From: UBA6623 sp965226435
Lineage (GTDB): Bacteria > Acidobacteriota > Terriglobia > Bryobacterales > UBA6623
Assembly (NCBI GenBank): GCA_965226435.1
Contig: CBDDCY010000013.1
Span: forward strand, 186,001 to 250,000
DNA: 64,000 bases
Direction: 5' to 3'
Position numbers and translations under genes: made by a program. The notes beneath the pieces were generated by a model. It did not search any database. It saw nothing but the letters and a program-made list of their open reading frames with translations, and was not told where the DNA came from. Shown here piece by piece: positions 27,302 to 38,105 of the stretch (position 1 is its first letter; every line of letters begins with the position of its first letter).

Positions 27302-27704
27302 AAAGTCTTGGTTGCCTATTGTCGTACTGGCGCTCTCGTTGGGCGTAACGCCCGGTTGCGGCGATGACGAGGAGGAAGCCGAGGTTGAAGCCAAGGCGGG
27401 CATCCTCGAGATGGAGACATTCTTAACGAATATCAACCACCCCTCGGGTGACCGCTACGCCAAACTACAGCTCAAACTCGCCATTGCCCCCGACACACGG
27501 GCCGCCGAAATTCAGGAAGACGCCGTTGTCATGGCGCGGCTGCGTGACCAAGTGCTGACCTTGCTTTCTTCCAAGACGCCGAAAGATCTCGCGAACGCCG
27601 AGGGCAAGGCGATATTTCGCGACGAAATCCAGGGGAAGTTGACGCCGCTGCTCGAAAATGCTGAATTGAAAGAAGTGCTGTTCTCCGAATTCGTCGTACA
27701 GTAG
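27294..27704 (+). CDS. fliL: Flagellar basal-body-associated protein FliL
   Basis: A 136-residue protein with a short hydrophobic N-terminus and a FliL domain at about 38-136 (METFLTNI, YAKLQLKLAI, LRDQVLTLLSSKT, LFSEFVVQ). FliL rings surround and support the stator, which fits its place after motB. Here the hydrophobic part ends in GVTPGCGDDEEE, resembling a lipobox, so it may be a lipoprotein instead of the usual transmembrane form. The start codon overlaps the end of motB. Confidence 0.85.
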   Translation: MNRKSWLPIVVLALSLGVTPGCGDDEEEAEVEAKAGILEMETFLTNINHPSGDRYAKLQLKLAIAPDTRAAEIQEDAVVMARLRDQVLTLLSSKTPKDLANAEGKAIFRDEIQGKLTPLLENAELKEVLFSEFVVQ

Positions 27705-27898
27705 TGCATCGGGAAATCCGAGAAGGGGGCACGGCAGCAGGCTGGGCGGAGAAACGGGCGCGCCTCCCGGCAGGTGTGTCGGCGTTTCCCGCTGCTGTCT
27801 CGCTGTCCTTGTAAGCGTTCCGCTCGTCCCGGGTAGCTCCATTCGCGCCGTGCTATTCTGACAACTTGGCGCCGCGATCAGTGCCTGCGGCGCGCTAA

Positions 27899-29020
27899 AT
27901 GATGTCGTCTTTCATCGACGATCCCGAACTGCGACAGATCGCCCGCAAGGTCGATGCCGGCGAACGTCTATCGTTCGAGGACGGCGTGGCGCTCTATCGC
28001 TCCCACGACCTGCTGACCGTCGGCCGGCTGGCCAACATTGTTCGAGAGCGCCTGAACGGCAACGTCACGTTCTTCAACGTTAACCGCCACATCAACCCCA
28101 CGAACGTCTGTGTCGCCGCCTGCAAATTGTGCGCCTTCGGGCGTCAGGTACGTGACGACAAAGCCTATACGATGTCGCTCGACCAGGTGTGGCAAATCGC
28201 GGGCGAAGGCTATAGCGAAGCCGTTTCCGAGTTTCACATCGTGGGCGGTCTACACCCCGAGCTCAGTCTCGACTGGTATTGCGAGATGATCAGCGGGTTG
28301 CGCGAACGCTACCCTGAAGTGCACCTGAAGGCCTTCACCATGGTTGAGGTCGGGTACCTCGCCCGGCGCGCCAAGGTTTCGATCAAGGAGGCGTTGCAAC
28401 GTTTGAAGGATGCCGGAGTGCAATCGCTGCCCGGCGGCGGCGCGGAGATTTTCCAGGAAAGAGTCAGGCGCGTGATTTGCGATCACAAGATCGATGGCGA
28501 AGAGTGGATCGACACCGCCCGGACCGCCCACCAACTTGGTCTGAAGTCGAACGCCACAATGCTCTACGGTCACATCGAGACCGAGGAAGATCGCGTCGAT
28601 CACCTACTCAAACTGCGCGCGCTGCAGGACGAAACCGGCGGCTTCCAAACCTTCATCCCGCTCGCCTTTCATCCTGAAAATACGTCGATGAGGCATCTGC
28701 CGACGACCGGCGGCATTGACGATATCAAGAACATTGCCGTCGCCCGGCTGCTGCTCGACAACTTCCCCCACATCAAGGCCTATTGGATCATGATGACCGA
28801 GAAAATCGCTCAGGTCGCGCAACGCTTTGGCGCCGACGACCTAGACGGTACTGTTGTCGAGGAAAAGATCTACCACGATGCCGGCGCCAAGACGTCGCAA
28901 TCGTTGCGGCGCGAGGATCTGCTTCGGCTCATCCGCCACGCCGGCCGCGAGCCGGTCGAGCGCGACACGCTCTACCGCCCGGTCCAGCGCGACGAGGCTT
29001 CCTTTACGGTCTTGGTGTAG
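27899..29020 (+). CDS. mqnE: Aminofutalosine synthase (radical SAM), menaquinone synthesis
   Basis: A 373-residue radical SAM enzyme. The 4Fe-4S cysteines form CVAACKLC (C71, C75, C78), the CX3CX2C pattern. Further landmarks are FFNVNRHINPTN, EFHIVGGLHPEL, LPGGGAEIF and FIPLAFHPENT. MqnE joins a 3-[(1-carboxyvinyl)oxy]benzoate to SAM, the second step of the futalosine pathway. MqnC is a close relative, but the HINPTN and GAEIF patterns favour MqnE. The ATG at 27899 is followed immediately by a second one. Confidence 0.88.
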   Translation: MMSSFIDDPELRQIARKVDAGERLSFEDGVALYRSHDLLTVGRLANIVRERLNGNVTFFNVNRHINPTNVCVAACKLCAFGRQVRDDKAYTMSLDQVWQIAGEGYSEAVSEFHIVGGLHPELSLDWYCEMISGLRERYPEVHLKAFTMVEVGYLARRAKVSIKEALQRLKDAGVQSLPGGGAEIFQERVRRVICDHKIDGEEWIDTARTAHQLGLKSNATMLYGHIETEEDRVDHLLKLRALQDETGGFQTFIPLAFHPENTSMRHLPTTGGIDDIKNIAVARLLLDNFPHIKAYWIMMTEKIAQVAQRFGADDLDGTVVEEKIYHDAGAKTSQSLRREDLLRLIRHAGREPVERDTLYRPVQRDEASFTVLV

Positions 29021-29348
29021 CCGCCCGCGGTTGAGGAGCAATGCCCTTCACTTAAGCATTCTCGCGGTCTCGTGGTATTGTGCTTGAAAAGAATTCGTGT
29101 CTAAGAATCCGCGGATTCATGATACCGCCATGAAAACGGGAGCGGGCGGCCTCCTGCCGCCCCTTCAGGGCTCCCCCCTGGTGGAAATTCTACCCAGGGT
29201 TTCGCCTTCGGCTCCACCCTGGGCTATATTCCTGCCGCCGCTTCGCGGCTCTAGCTGTTTGCGATCTTGTCATACCGAGGGGCCGGCTATCGAGAAGCGC
29301 ATCCGGATTGTTAAGTGAAGAGTATTTAGGCGGGTTTCGCCGCTGATC
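29021..29348. repeat. Intergenic region with a common GC repeat
   Basis: No gene is supported. From about 29130 to 29255 the sequence runs CTGCCGCCCCTTCAGGGCT, CCCAGGGTTTCGCC, CCACCCTGGGCTATATTCCT, GCCGCCGCTTCGCGGCTC, i.e. three nested inverted repeats. Sequences of this design are, to my knowledge, dispersed repeats in several soil-bacterial phyla. It lies between convergent genes. Confidence 0.55.
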
Positions 29349-30971
29349 CTACTCTTTCGCGTGCTGGTCAAACCAATCGAAAACGTCGCTCATCACCAGT
29401 TGCGCGATGCGAAAATGTCCGACGCCCGGCAGCTCGAGATACTTCACATTGGGCATGCCCATCTGCCGCGCGGTCTGATGCAGGGCGCGGGCGCGCTCGG
29501 CCTTCACCACCCGATCCGTTTCCCCTTGGGCGATGAGTAAGGGCATTTTCCTTGCCTTGCCCAGCTGCGAAGTCTGCCCGAAAAACCCCGCCACCGGCGC
29601 CAAGGCGGCGAAACGGTCCGGGTGATTAAATCCCAAGTGGATCGTACCTCCGCCCCCCATCGAATGACCCGTCAAGTAGATCCGTTTCTTGTCGATCGGA
29701 TAGGCCTTCTGCACAAGCGTGATCACTTCCATCACTTCGCGGCCGCCACCGTCCGACTCCCAAAACCCCCCATACGGGCCCTGCCCGAGCGGAGAGACCG
29801 CGATATATCCCCGCTGTTCGGCGTTCTTTCGAAACGACCCCTCATAGAAGTCCATATAGGCATTCTCATTGGAGCCGGCCCCGTGGAGCCCGACCGCCAG
29901 GGGATAAGTTTCGGCGGCCTGGAAACGGCTCGGAACGTAGAGCCGAAATGGCGACAAGCGCTCCATCGCCGCCGAAGAATGCGCCAAATGCAGATCGCCT
30001 TTTCGGCCGGCCAGCGGGTCGCGGCCCGCCTCGAGAGCGTCGGCCGACTTTTCGGCCGCGCCGAGTTCTCGAACGTAGTCGACCGGTTCAACGTTTCGCC
30101 CCCAACGCCGCATCGAAGCGATCAGGATTGGGGGGCCGGGATAACTACTCTTGGCCGCCTTTCCGTATGACCCTACGAGCCATTCGATTGTCGTCACGGC
30201 CAGTCGGTGACGGACGCGTTTCCTCGAAAACTTCTTTCGCAGCTTTCGATGGCGTTGCTTGAGTGCCGCCAGCCTTGCCTTCACATCACGGAGCACATAA
30301 AGATACCGCGTCGCCGAAACCAATACCGAGTCGGGCTTTTGCGGTAAAACGTCCGCGGAGTCGTCGGTTTGTTCATTAACGAGGCGGAGCACGTACTGGA
30401 CCTGATAGCGCCCGGGTTTGAGCGACGCCGGGAGATCGAACGTCAGGTCGGTCACGGCCGCTTCGGTGAGTTGCACTTCGCGGTCGATCCCGGTGTCGCC
30501 ACCGGCGGGGTCCCGCAGCGACAGGCGAACCTGATAGTGCCCGGTCAGCGGTTGGTCTAGCTTGTACAAAGGAAAGACCTTGGCCGTTACTGTTTCGCCC
30601 GGCTCGGCCAGCTTCGTCGGCAGGCGCATATCGAGCACGGCGGCGATCTGGCGGGGTTCGTCCCACGGCCGGTCCGCCATTAGCGCGATTCCTTTCGCTA
30701 ACCCTTGATAGGTTGCGAGAACGTCGATGAGACCGGGAGGGCGCCTGCCGTAAGCGCGGTAGATCTCGAGCACCGCGAGGTTGGCGTCGGGCCGGCGGGC
30801 GTAGGAGACGATGCGATTGCGGAAGATGCCCCGCAACATTTCCGCGTCGCCCGATGTGACCCCGGCGGGAACTTGCGCCGCGGCGGAAAAAGAGCCGAGA
30901 GTAAGGGCAATGAGAAGGCACGCCCCCAGCACCGGAGGGTGCTTGGAATGGGGAGTGGCGGCGTCCCTCAT
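29349..30971 (-). CDS. Secreted alpha/beta-hydrolase (esterase, PHB-depolymerase-like)
   Basis: A 540-residue protein with a signal peptide (about 13-32, LLIALTLGSFSAAAQV). Residues about 90-230 are beta-rich and unassigned. Residues about 320-540 are an alpha/beta-hydrolase: oxyanion region VGLHGAGSNEN, nucleophile elbow GHSMGGGG, Asp in QGETDRVV and His in LPGVGHFRI, giving a Ser-Asp-His triad. Similar proteins are annotated as carboxylesterases, feruloyl esterases or PHB depolymerases. The substrate cannot be told. It is followed on the same strand, upstream, by a TPR gene 57 bases away, which may be co-transcribed. Confidence 0.8.
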   Translation of the reverse strand: MRDAATPHSKHPPVLGACLLIALTLGSFSAAAQVPAGVTSGDAEMLRGIFRNRIVSYARRPDANLAVLEIYRAYGRRPPGLIDVLATYQGLAKGIALMADRPWDEPRQIAAVLDMRLPTKLAEPGETVTAKVFPLYKLDQPLTGHYQVRLSLRDPAGGDTGIDREVQLTEAAVTDLTFDLPASLKPGRYQVQYVLRLVNEQTDDSADVLPQKPDSVLVSATRYLYVLRDVKARLAALKQRHRKLRKKFSRKRVRHRLAVTTIEWLVGSYGKAAKSSYPGPPILIASMRRWGRNVEPVDYVRELGAAEKSADALEAGRDPLAGRKGDLHLAHSSAAMERLSPFRLYVPSRFQAAETYPLAVGLHGAGSNENAYMDFYEGSFRKNAEQRGYIAVSPLGQGPYGGFWESDGGGREVMEVITLVQKAYPIDKKRIYLTGHSMGGGGTIHLGFNHPDRFAALAPVAGFFGQTSQLGKARKMPLLIAQGETDRVVKAERARALHQTARQMGMPNVKYLELPGVGHFRIAQLVMSDVFDWFDQHAKE

Positions 30972-31028
30972 GGTCTCGTCGAACCTCGGACGGAATCCGG
31001 GGGCGGCCTTCCCGGTGGAGGTCCCTGA

Positions 31029-33140
31029 CTAGGGCCGCTTCTTCTTGTCGTCCGAGTCCGGGCGCGAGTCCGAGCCCGAGCCCGAGGACGACCGCAACGT
31101 CAGGCGCGAAACCTTCTTGCGCAATTCCGCGATGGCGGAATCATCGCGGTCCGATGGCGCGCTGCGTTCCCATTCTTCGATCGAGCGCTCCCAGTGCCGT
31201 TTAGCCTGCTCGACTTGGCGCAGTTTGAAGTAGACGTCACCGAGGTGCGAGAGCACGATCGGGTCGTGCTTGTACTGCTCCAGCGAGCGTCGCAGATAAC
31301 GTTCGGCCAACTCGAATTTGTCCTGGCGGTAATAGAGCCAGCCCAGCGAGTCGAGATAAGCGCCGTTGTCGGGGTCAATGTCGAGCGCCTTCTGAATCAG
31401 ATTGTGGGCATCGTCGAGCCGAACATTGCGGTCGGCCAGCATATAGCCCAAATAGTTCATCGCCGAGGCGTTGTCGGGATCGATAGCCAGCAACTCCCGA
31501 AACTTCTTCTCCGACTCGTCGAACCGTTTGGCGCGTTCGAGCACCGATCCGTAGGTGAATAAGACGGCCAGCTTGCGCGGCTTGGTATCGGAGATCGACT
31601 CGGCCTTGTCGATAGCCTTGACCGCGTCATCATACTTCTTACCTTTTTCATAGACTTGCGCCATGGAAAGGTAGACCTGGTGATCGAGCGGTCCGCGACC
31701 GAGCAGACCCCTGAGAACCTTCGCGCCTTTATCGGCGTCGCCGGTCTCGGCGAAGACCGTTGCCTGCAACATGGCCAGCGGGCGATCGTCGGAGAATTCC
31801 TTGCGCGCGGCTTTCACCAGCTGACGAGCTTTCCCATATCGGCGAGCGGCCCGATAGCCGTCCACAATTTGCAGCAAGGCTCGGGGCTTGGTTTCCGGGC
31901 TGACCGCGGCCATCGCGCGAAAAGCTTTTTCGGCCTCGGCGGGCTTATCGCGGCCTCGGTGAAGCATACCCATCTGTTCGAGAAACATCGCGCGGTTGTC
32001 TTGCTCGCGCGTCGAGTATTCGTCTTTCTTGGTCGCTTCCAGCAATTCGGAAAGGGCATCGACGGCTTCATCGGTCGAGCCTTCCGCCTCCAGCAGCTGC
32101 ACCAAGTTGTATTTGATCTCCAAGGAATCGGGGGCCAACAGTTGCGCTTGTTGAAGACTCTTTCGGGCGTCATCATAGCGTCGCAGCTCGCGATAAATCT
32201 GCGATAGGCGCAAATGATTTTCGGGATTGCGCGGCTCGGTCGTGGCAAGGATTTCGTATTCCTTGAGGGCTCGATCGTATTGGCCCGACAGCACCAGGTT
32301 GTGCGCCAAGCCGCGCCGCGCCGGTCCCGGGTTGTCGCCCTGGTCGAGCAATTCCTGAAATACCGCCGCCGCTTTCTTATACTCTCCCGCTCGTTCGTAG
32401 GCGGTTGCCAACGTGGTTAGATGATTGCGGTCGGCGGCTCCGGCGGCCTTCACTTTTTCGAGAGCTTCAATGGCGGCTTCCGCGTCGCCCGAATCGAGAT
32501 ACAGAAACGCCAACCCGGCCAAGGCGTCGGTCGAATCCGGTTCCTTGTCGAGCAACTCCTTGAGGGTGGCCGCGGCCGTATCCTTCTGCTTGGCGGCGCG
32601 GTAGAGATTCGCCAATTGCAACAACGACTCGGTGCCGCTCGAGTCCAATTCCCGCACGCGCTCAAAGGCCGCGATGGCCTTTTTCAGCAGTTCCTCGTTG
32701 ATTTCGCCCCGTCGGCCGAAGGCATAACGGCTGTAGATCTGGCCCATCAGCCGCAGCAGCTCGACATCGTCGGGGTTCTCCGCCAACAATTTGTCGGCTT
32801 CGGCCGCGGCTTCGTCAAGCTTATTCGTGCGGGCAAAGAGTTCGATCAGTTGCCGCCGCACCACGCCGGAGCCCGGATCGGCTTCGATAGCGGCCCGGTA
32901 CTCCTCCACCGCGCGCGACAGATACTCGCGGTTCATGTGCTCGACGGCGAGTTGCTCGTAAAGATAGCCGAGAGAAAAATGGTAGTAGGCGTTCGAGCGG
33001 TCGGGAACTTCGGTTGCCGTCTCTTGCTGCGGCGCGGGAGCGGCCGCGGCAGCCGAAAGGAAGACCGCGACGACGGCCGGCACGAACATCACGAACGAAT
33101 ACCGCCTTTTCCGAGACAGTCTTGATCCCGTTATCGTCAC
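31029..33140 (-). CDS. Secreted TPR-repeat protein
   Basis: A 703-residue protein with an N-terminal signal peptide (about 12-35, FVMFVPAVVAVFLSAAAAA). It holds about 15 TPR units, for instance YYHFSLGYLYEQLA at the start and AYLDSLGWLYYRQDKFELAERYL near 600. The last pattern, with LGYMLADRNVRLDDA before it, is common in bacterial TPR lipoprotein-like assembly factors. The tail is Ser/Asp/Lys-rich. GTG start at 33140 on the minus strand. Partner unknown; it precedes the esterase gene on the same strand. Confidence 0.85.
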   Translation of the reverse strand: MTITGSRLSRKRRYSFVMFVPAVVAVFLSAAAAAPAPQQETATEVPDRSNAYYHFSLGYLYEQLAVEHMNREYLSRAVEEYRAAIEADPGSGVVRRQLIELFARTNKLDEAAAEADKLLAENPDDVELLRLMGQIYSRYAFGRRGEINEELLKKAIAAFERVRELDSSGTESLLQLANLYRAAKQKDTAAATLKELLDKEPDSTDALAGLAFLYLDSGDAEAAIEALEKVKAAGAADRNHLTTLATAYERAGEYKKAAAVFQELLDQGDNPGPARRGLAHNLVLSGQYDRALKEYEILATTEPRNPENHLRLSQIYRELRRYDDARKSLQQAQLLAPDSLEIKYNLVQLLEAEGSTDEAVDALSELLEATKKDEYSTREQDNRAMFLEQMGMLHRGRDKPAEAEKAFRAMAAVSPETKPRALLQIVDGYRAARRYGKARQLVKAARKEFSDDRPLAMLQATVFAETGDADKGAKVLRGLLGRGPLDHQVYLSMAQVYEKGKKYDDAVKAIDKAESISDTKPRKLAVLFTYGSVLERAKRFDESEKKFRELLAIDPDNASAMNYLGYMLADRNVRLDDAHNLIQKALDIDPDNGAYLDSLGWLYYRQDKFELAERYLRRSLEQYKHDPIVLSHLGDVYFKLRQVEQAKRHWERSIEEWERSAPSDRDDSAIAELRKKVSRLTLRSSSGSGSDSRPDSDDKKKRP

Positions 33141-33205
33141 AAAGACCCTACTCTAACTTTCCCCAGTATAGCGGGAAAGTCGCATCCGCCCGGACTGGCA
33201 ACTCG

Positions 33206-34183
33206 CTAGGGGTACAATTCCGGCTCGCCCGGCGGCCTATGCTTCCAACGCTTATGGATCCACAGCCACTGATCGGGATACTCCCGGATTACCTCTTCTA
33301 TCTTGGATTGGCAGCGTTGCGTATTGGTTACCAAATCTTGCTCCGGGTCGCCGGTTTCCGCCATCTCGAGTGGTGGATAGAACTTAAGGACATATCGTCC
33401 CTGCTCCGGATTCCACAATGCAAAGCCGGGGATCACGGCCGCGCCCGTTCTCATGGCGATCTTGACGAAACCGCTCGTCGCGGCCGCCTTGACCCCGAAG
33501 AAATCGACAAAAGCGGTATCTTCACCGATCACGTTCTGATCCACCAGCACGCCCACCGCCTCGTTATCTTTCAAAGCTCGCAGGAGCGTGCGGCCGAAGT
33601 CCTGCTTGAGAATGGTGCGATTGCCGTGCAGAGTGCGGTAATCGTCGATCAGGCGGTCGAGAAGAGGATTGTCGAAAGACCGGACCATCACGTGCATCGG
33701 ATTTCCCAGTAGGGCATGGGCCTGGGCGCTCAGTTCCCAATTGCCCAAGTGCGCCGTCATGAAGAGCACGCCCTGGCCGCCACTCAGCGCTTGCTCGAAA
33801 TAGTCGTAGCCTTCGTAGCCGATCCAATCGTGAATGTTGCGGGGATCGAGCCGCGGCATGCGGCTCAACGAGAGCAAGATGCGGGCCAGGTTTTCGTAGA
33901 CACCGTCGACGATCCGGCGCCGGGTGGCGGCATCGCTCGCCGGCAGGGCGATTTCCAAATTCCGGTAGGCCACCTGCCGCCAGCGTGGCGTCACGAGCCG
34001 CGCAAGGCGGGCAAGGCCCCCCGCCACGGCCCGCGCCGCCGACATCGGCAATCGTTCCAAGGTCTTGAGAACAACCCGGACGACGGCGTAGTCGGCGAAA
34101 TCTCGAACTCGGGCGCGGCTCGCCACAAGTGGATAGTGTAAGGCCTGCGCCCACAGCCGCGGTTCCTTCGAAAGGTCAACCAT
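33206..34183 (-). CDS. Lipid A biosynthesis acyltransferase (LpxL/HtrB family)
   Basis: A 325-residue inner-membrane acyltransferase that adds a secondary acyl chain to lipid A (or a related lipid). The HxxxxE catalytic motif is HLGNWE (about residues 145-150), VLVDQN lies near 218, and the family's end signature WIHKRWKHRP is present near 305. A short hydrophobic N-terminal region provides the membrane association. This supports a Gram-negative, LPS-bearing envelope. It is divergent from the kinase gene at 34238, with only 54 bases between the start codons. Confidence 0.88.
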   Translation of the reverse strand: MVDLSKEPRLWAQALHYPLVASRARVRDFADYAVVRVVLKTLERLPMSAARAVAGGLARLARLVTPRWRQVAYRNLEIALPASDAATRRRIVDGVYENLARILLSLSRMPRLDPRNIHDWIGYEGYDYFEQALSGGQGVLFMTAHLGNWELSAQAHALLGNPMHVMVRSFDNPLLDRLIDDYRTLHGNRTILKQDFGRTLLRALKDNEAVGVLVDQNVIGEDTAFVDFFGVKAAATSGFVKIAMRTGAAVIPGFALWNPEQGRYVLKFYPPLEMAETGDPEQDLVTNTQRCQSKIEEVIREYPDQWLWIHKRWKHRPPGEPELYP

Positions 34184-34237
34184 GTGCGCTACAGTCTGAA
34201 GAAGTCTTCCGCCGCCCTAAGAAATTCACTGGAATTA

Positions 34238-35542
34238 ATGATCGGCCACACCATTTCGCATTACAAAATCACCGAGAAGCTCGGTGAGGGCGGGATGGGT
34301 GTCGTCTACAAAGCCGAGGACACGAAGCTGCGTCGCACGGTGGCGCTGAAGTTTCCGCGCGTCGACGCTATCGAGGACGCTGAGGCCAAGGAGCGCTTTC
34401 TTGGCGAGGCCCAGGCCGCCGCCGGGCTCGATCACCCCAACATCTGTACAGTCTACGAAATCGACGAGGTCGACGGCGAAACCTTCCTCGCCATGGCCTA
34501 CGTCGATGGCCGAACGGTCAAGGAAAAAATCGGCGACCGACCGCTGAAGCTCGACGAGGCGATCGACATTGCCGTGCAGACCGCCGAGGGGTTGAAGGCG
34601 GCTCACCAGCGGGGGGTTGTTCATCGCGACGTCAAACCGGCCAACTTGACGCTGACAGAGGAGGGTCAGGTCAAGATCATGGACTTCGGGTTGGCGCTGC
34701 TTGCCGAGCAGTCGAGGTTGACCAAGACGTCCACGACGCTGGGCACCCCCGCCTACATGTCCCCCGAACAGGCCGAGCGCCGGCCCACGGACCGCCGCAC
34801 CGACACTTGGTCGCTGGGAGTCGTGATCTACGAGATGGTGACCGGCCGTCCGCCGTTCGCCGGGGAGCGGCAGGAAGCGGTGCTCTACGCCATCTCCAAC
34901 CAGGAGCCCGAGCCGGTTACGGCCTTGCGGGCGGGCCTGCCGATGGAGTTGGAGTTCATTGTCGGCAAGGCGTTAGCGAAGGACGCGGCGGACCGTTACC
35001 AGCACGTGGAGGAGATGATCGTCGATCCGCGGGGGCTTGCGAGAAGAGCGGAAACGGCTCGTGCCGGGCTTGCGAGCGTGGGACGAACCACGGGCCAAAG
35101 CAGGGCAGGAGCAGAGTCGGCCGCGATATCCCGTTCGGCTGAGGGTACGCCGGGAAAGTCCGCGCTTCGGCGACAGGCGCTGCCGTGGAGAGCAACAGCA
35201 CCAGTCCCCGATGAGTTTGCCCGACGGCACGGGGTTTCTCTTCGTCGTGCATATGGTCAATCGAGAGCACCATCTGGCAATGTTTTCGTACGAGACCGGG
35301 GAGTGGAGCTTGCTGGGCGAGGCGGGCCAGGTAGATTGGGCGCGGTATCTACCCAGCGGTCGCTTGCTGTACGCTCGGTCGGGGCATCTTTTCGCGGTCG
35401 CGTTCGACTTAGAACGACGCGAAATCGTTTCTTCTCCGAGTTCACTACCGGACGAGGTCTTCCAGGCCGAGGGTTCCGGACCGCCGTCCCTGAGCTTCTC
35501 GGATGGCGGATCGCTTGTCTATATCCCGAGCAAGAAATCTGA
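34238..35542 (+). pseudogene. Ser/Thr kinase, PD40 family, with out-of-frame C-terminal tail
   Basis: The kinase domain is intact (about residues 10-265): GEGGMG loop, VALKF, HRDVKPANL, DFG, GTPAYMSPEQA, WSLGVVIYEM. The ATG at 34238 (MIGHTISHY) matches the start of the other kinases here. After about 35030 the frame no longer encodes anything family-like: no transmembrane helix appears, and the last ~165 residues are an artefact of reading the propeller DNA in the wrong frame. Compared with the copy at 1-2211, about 500 bases that would hold the helix and first propeller blades are missing. It might still give a soluble kinase with a nonsense tail. Confidence 0.75.
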
Positions 35543-36425
35543 ACGCACTCTGGTATGGCTCGACCGTATGGGACAAGCTACGCATACCACCCGAGGGATT
35601 CGTGGTTCTCGGCATCCTCGGCTCTCGCCTGACGGTCGACGCTTGGCTGAAGCCGGAGACGGAGACATTTGGGTATTGGATATCGAGCGGAACACTCGAA
35701 TTCGGCTCACCGATCGAGGGGGGAACTATGTCCCCGCCTGGACGCCCGACGGCGCTCGTCTGGCCTTCTCGACTATGTTGCCCGGCAGGGACTGGAACAT
35801 CCATTGGGCCGCGGCCGACGGCAGCGGAGGAGTAGAGCCGCTTTTCGTCTCGGAGCATAAAGATTTTCCGACATCGTGGTCGGCTGAGGGCGCACTTCTT
35901 GCCGTGACACAACGACATCCCGAGACCGGCTGGGATATTCAAGTGGTGCCGACCGGAGACCAGGTTGGCGAAGCCTCACCGTTCTTGAAGACCGACTTCA
36001 ATGAATTCGACGCAAAGTTTTCGCCGAACGGGAAGTGGATCGCGTATGTGTCCGACGAGTCGGGCGGGAATGAAGTGTACGTTCGGCCGTACGCGGGCCC
36101 GGGAGGGAAGACCACGATATCGACCGACGGCGGCATTGAGCCGCTGTGGTCGCGCGACGGCCGCGAGCTTTTCTTCCGCAACGGGGATCAAATGCTGGCG
36201 GCGGCGATCCTCTCCAGCGAATCGGAGTTTCGCGCCGGCCGGACTCGGGTGCTTTTTGAGGGCCGTTATGAGGTGAGTCCGGTTCCCGCGACCAACTACG
36301 ACGTTTCCCTTGATGGAAAGCGATTCGTCATGGTGAAGGTGGAGCAGAGCGATGTCCCGGACCACTTTCGCCTCGTCCAGAACTTCTTGAGCGAGCTGGA
36401 AACCCTGGTTCCCGGGGCGCAATGA
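35211..36425 (+). pseudogene. PD40/TolB propeller remnant of the kinase gene
   Basis: In a different frame from the kinase, this stretch encodes about 400 residues of propeller: repeated LSPDGRR, WTPDGARLAFST, FSPNGKWIAYVSDESG and WSRDGRELFF motifs, ending HFRLVQNFLSEL, like the ends of the other two copies. It has no signal peptide or transmembrane segment of its own, so it is best read as the 3' part of the kinase gene separated by a deletion and frameshift at about 35030-35200. Confidence 0.7.
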
Positions 36426-36528
36426 CGCCCCGCCCGATCGGCCGGGCTAACCAGCGAAACAGCAGTAGGGCCGGGGCGCGGGCGGATTCGCATTCGATAT
36501 TGCGACCACCCTCACGCCGAAGTGTCGG

Positions 36529-37935
<1,407 letters not shown>

Positions 37936-38105
37936 TGTTCGTTCTTCCTTTCCTCAACTCCTCAACCCCTCTACCTCTCACCGCGCGGCGAGACCCGATT
38001 CGGCACGCGGCCGCATTACCCCGAAATCCCACAAAACGATTGGGCCGCGCCGAGTCCCTATTGTACTAATCCGCGATTTTGCGCCTGCCCGACGTGGCGC
38101 GGTCT

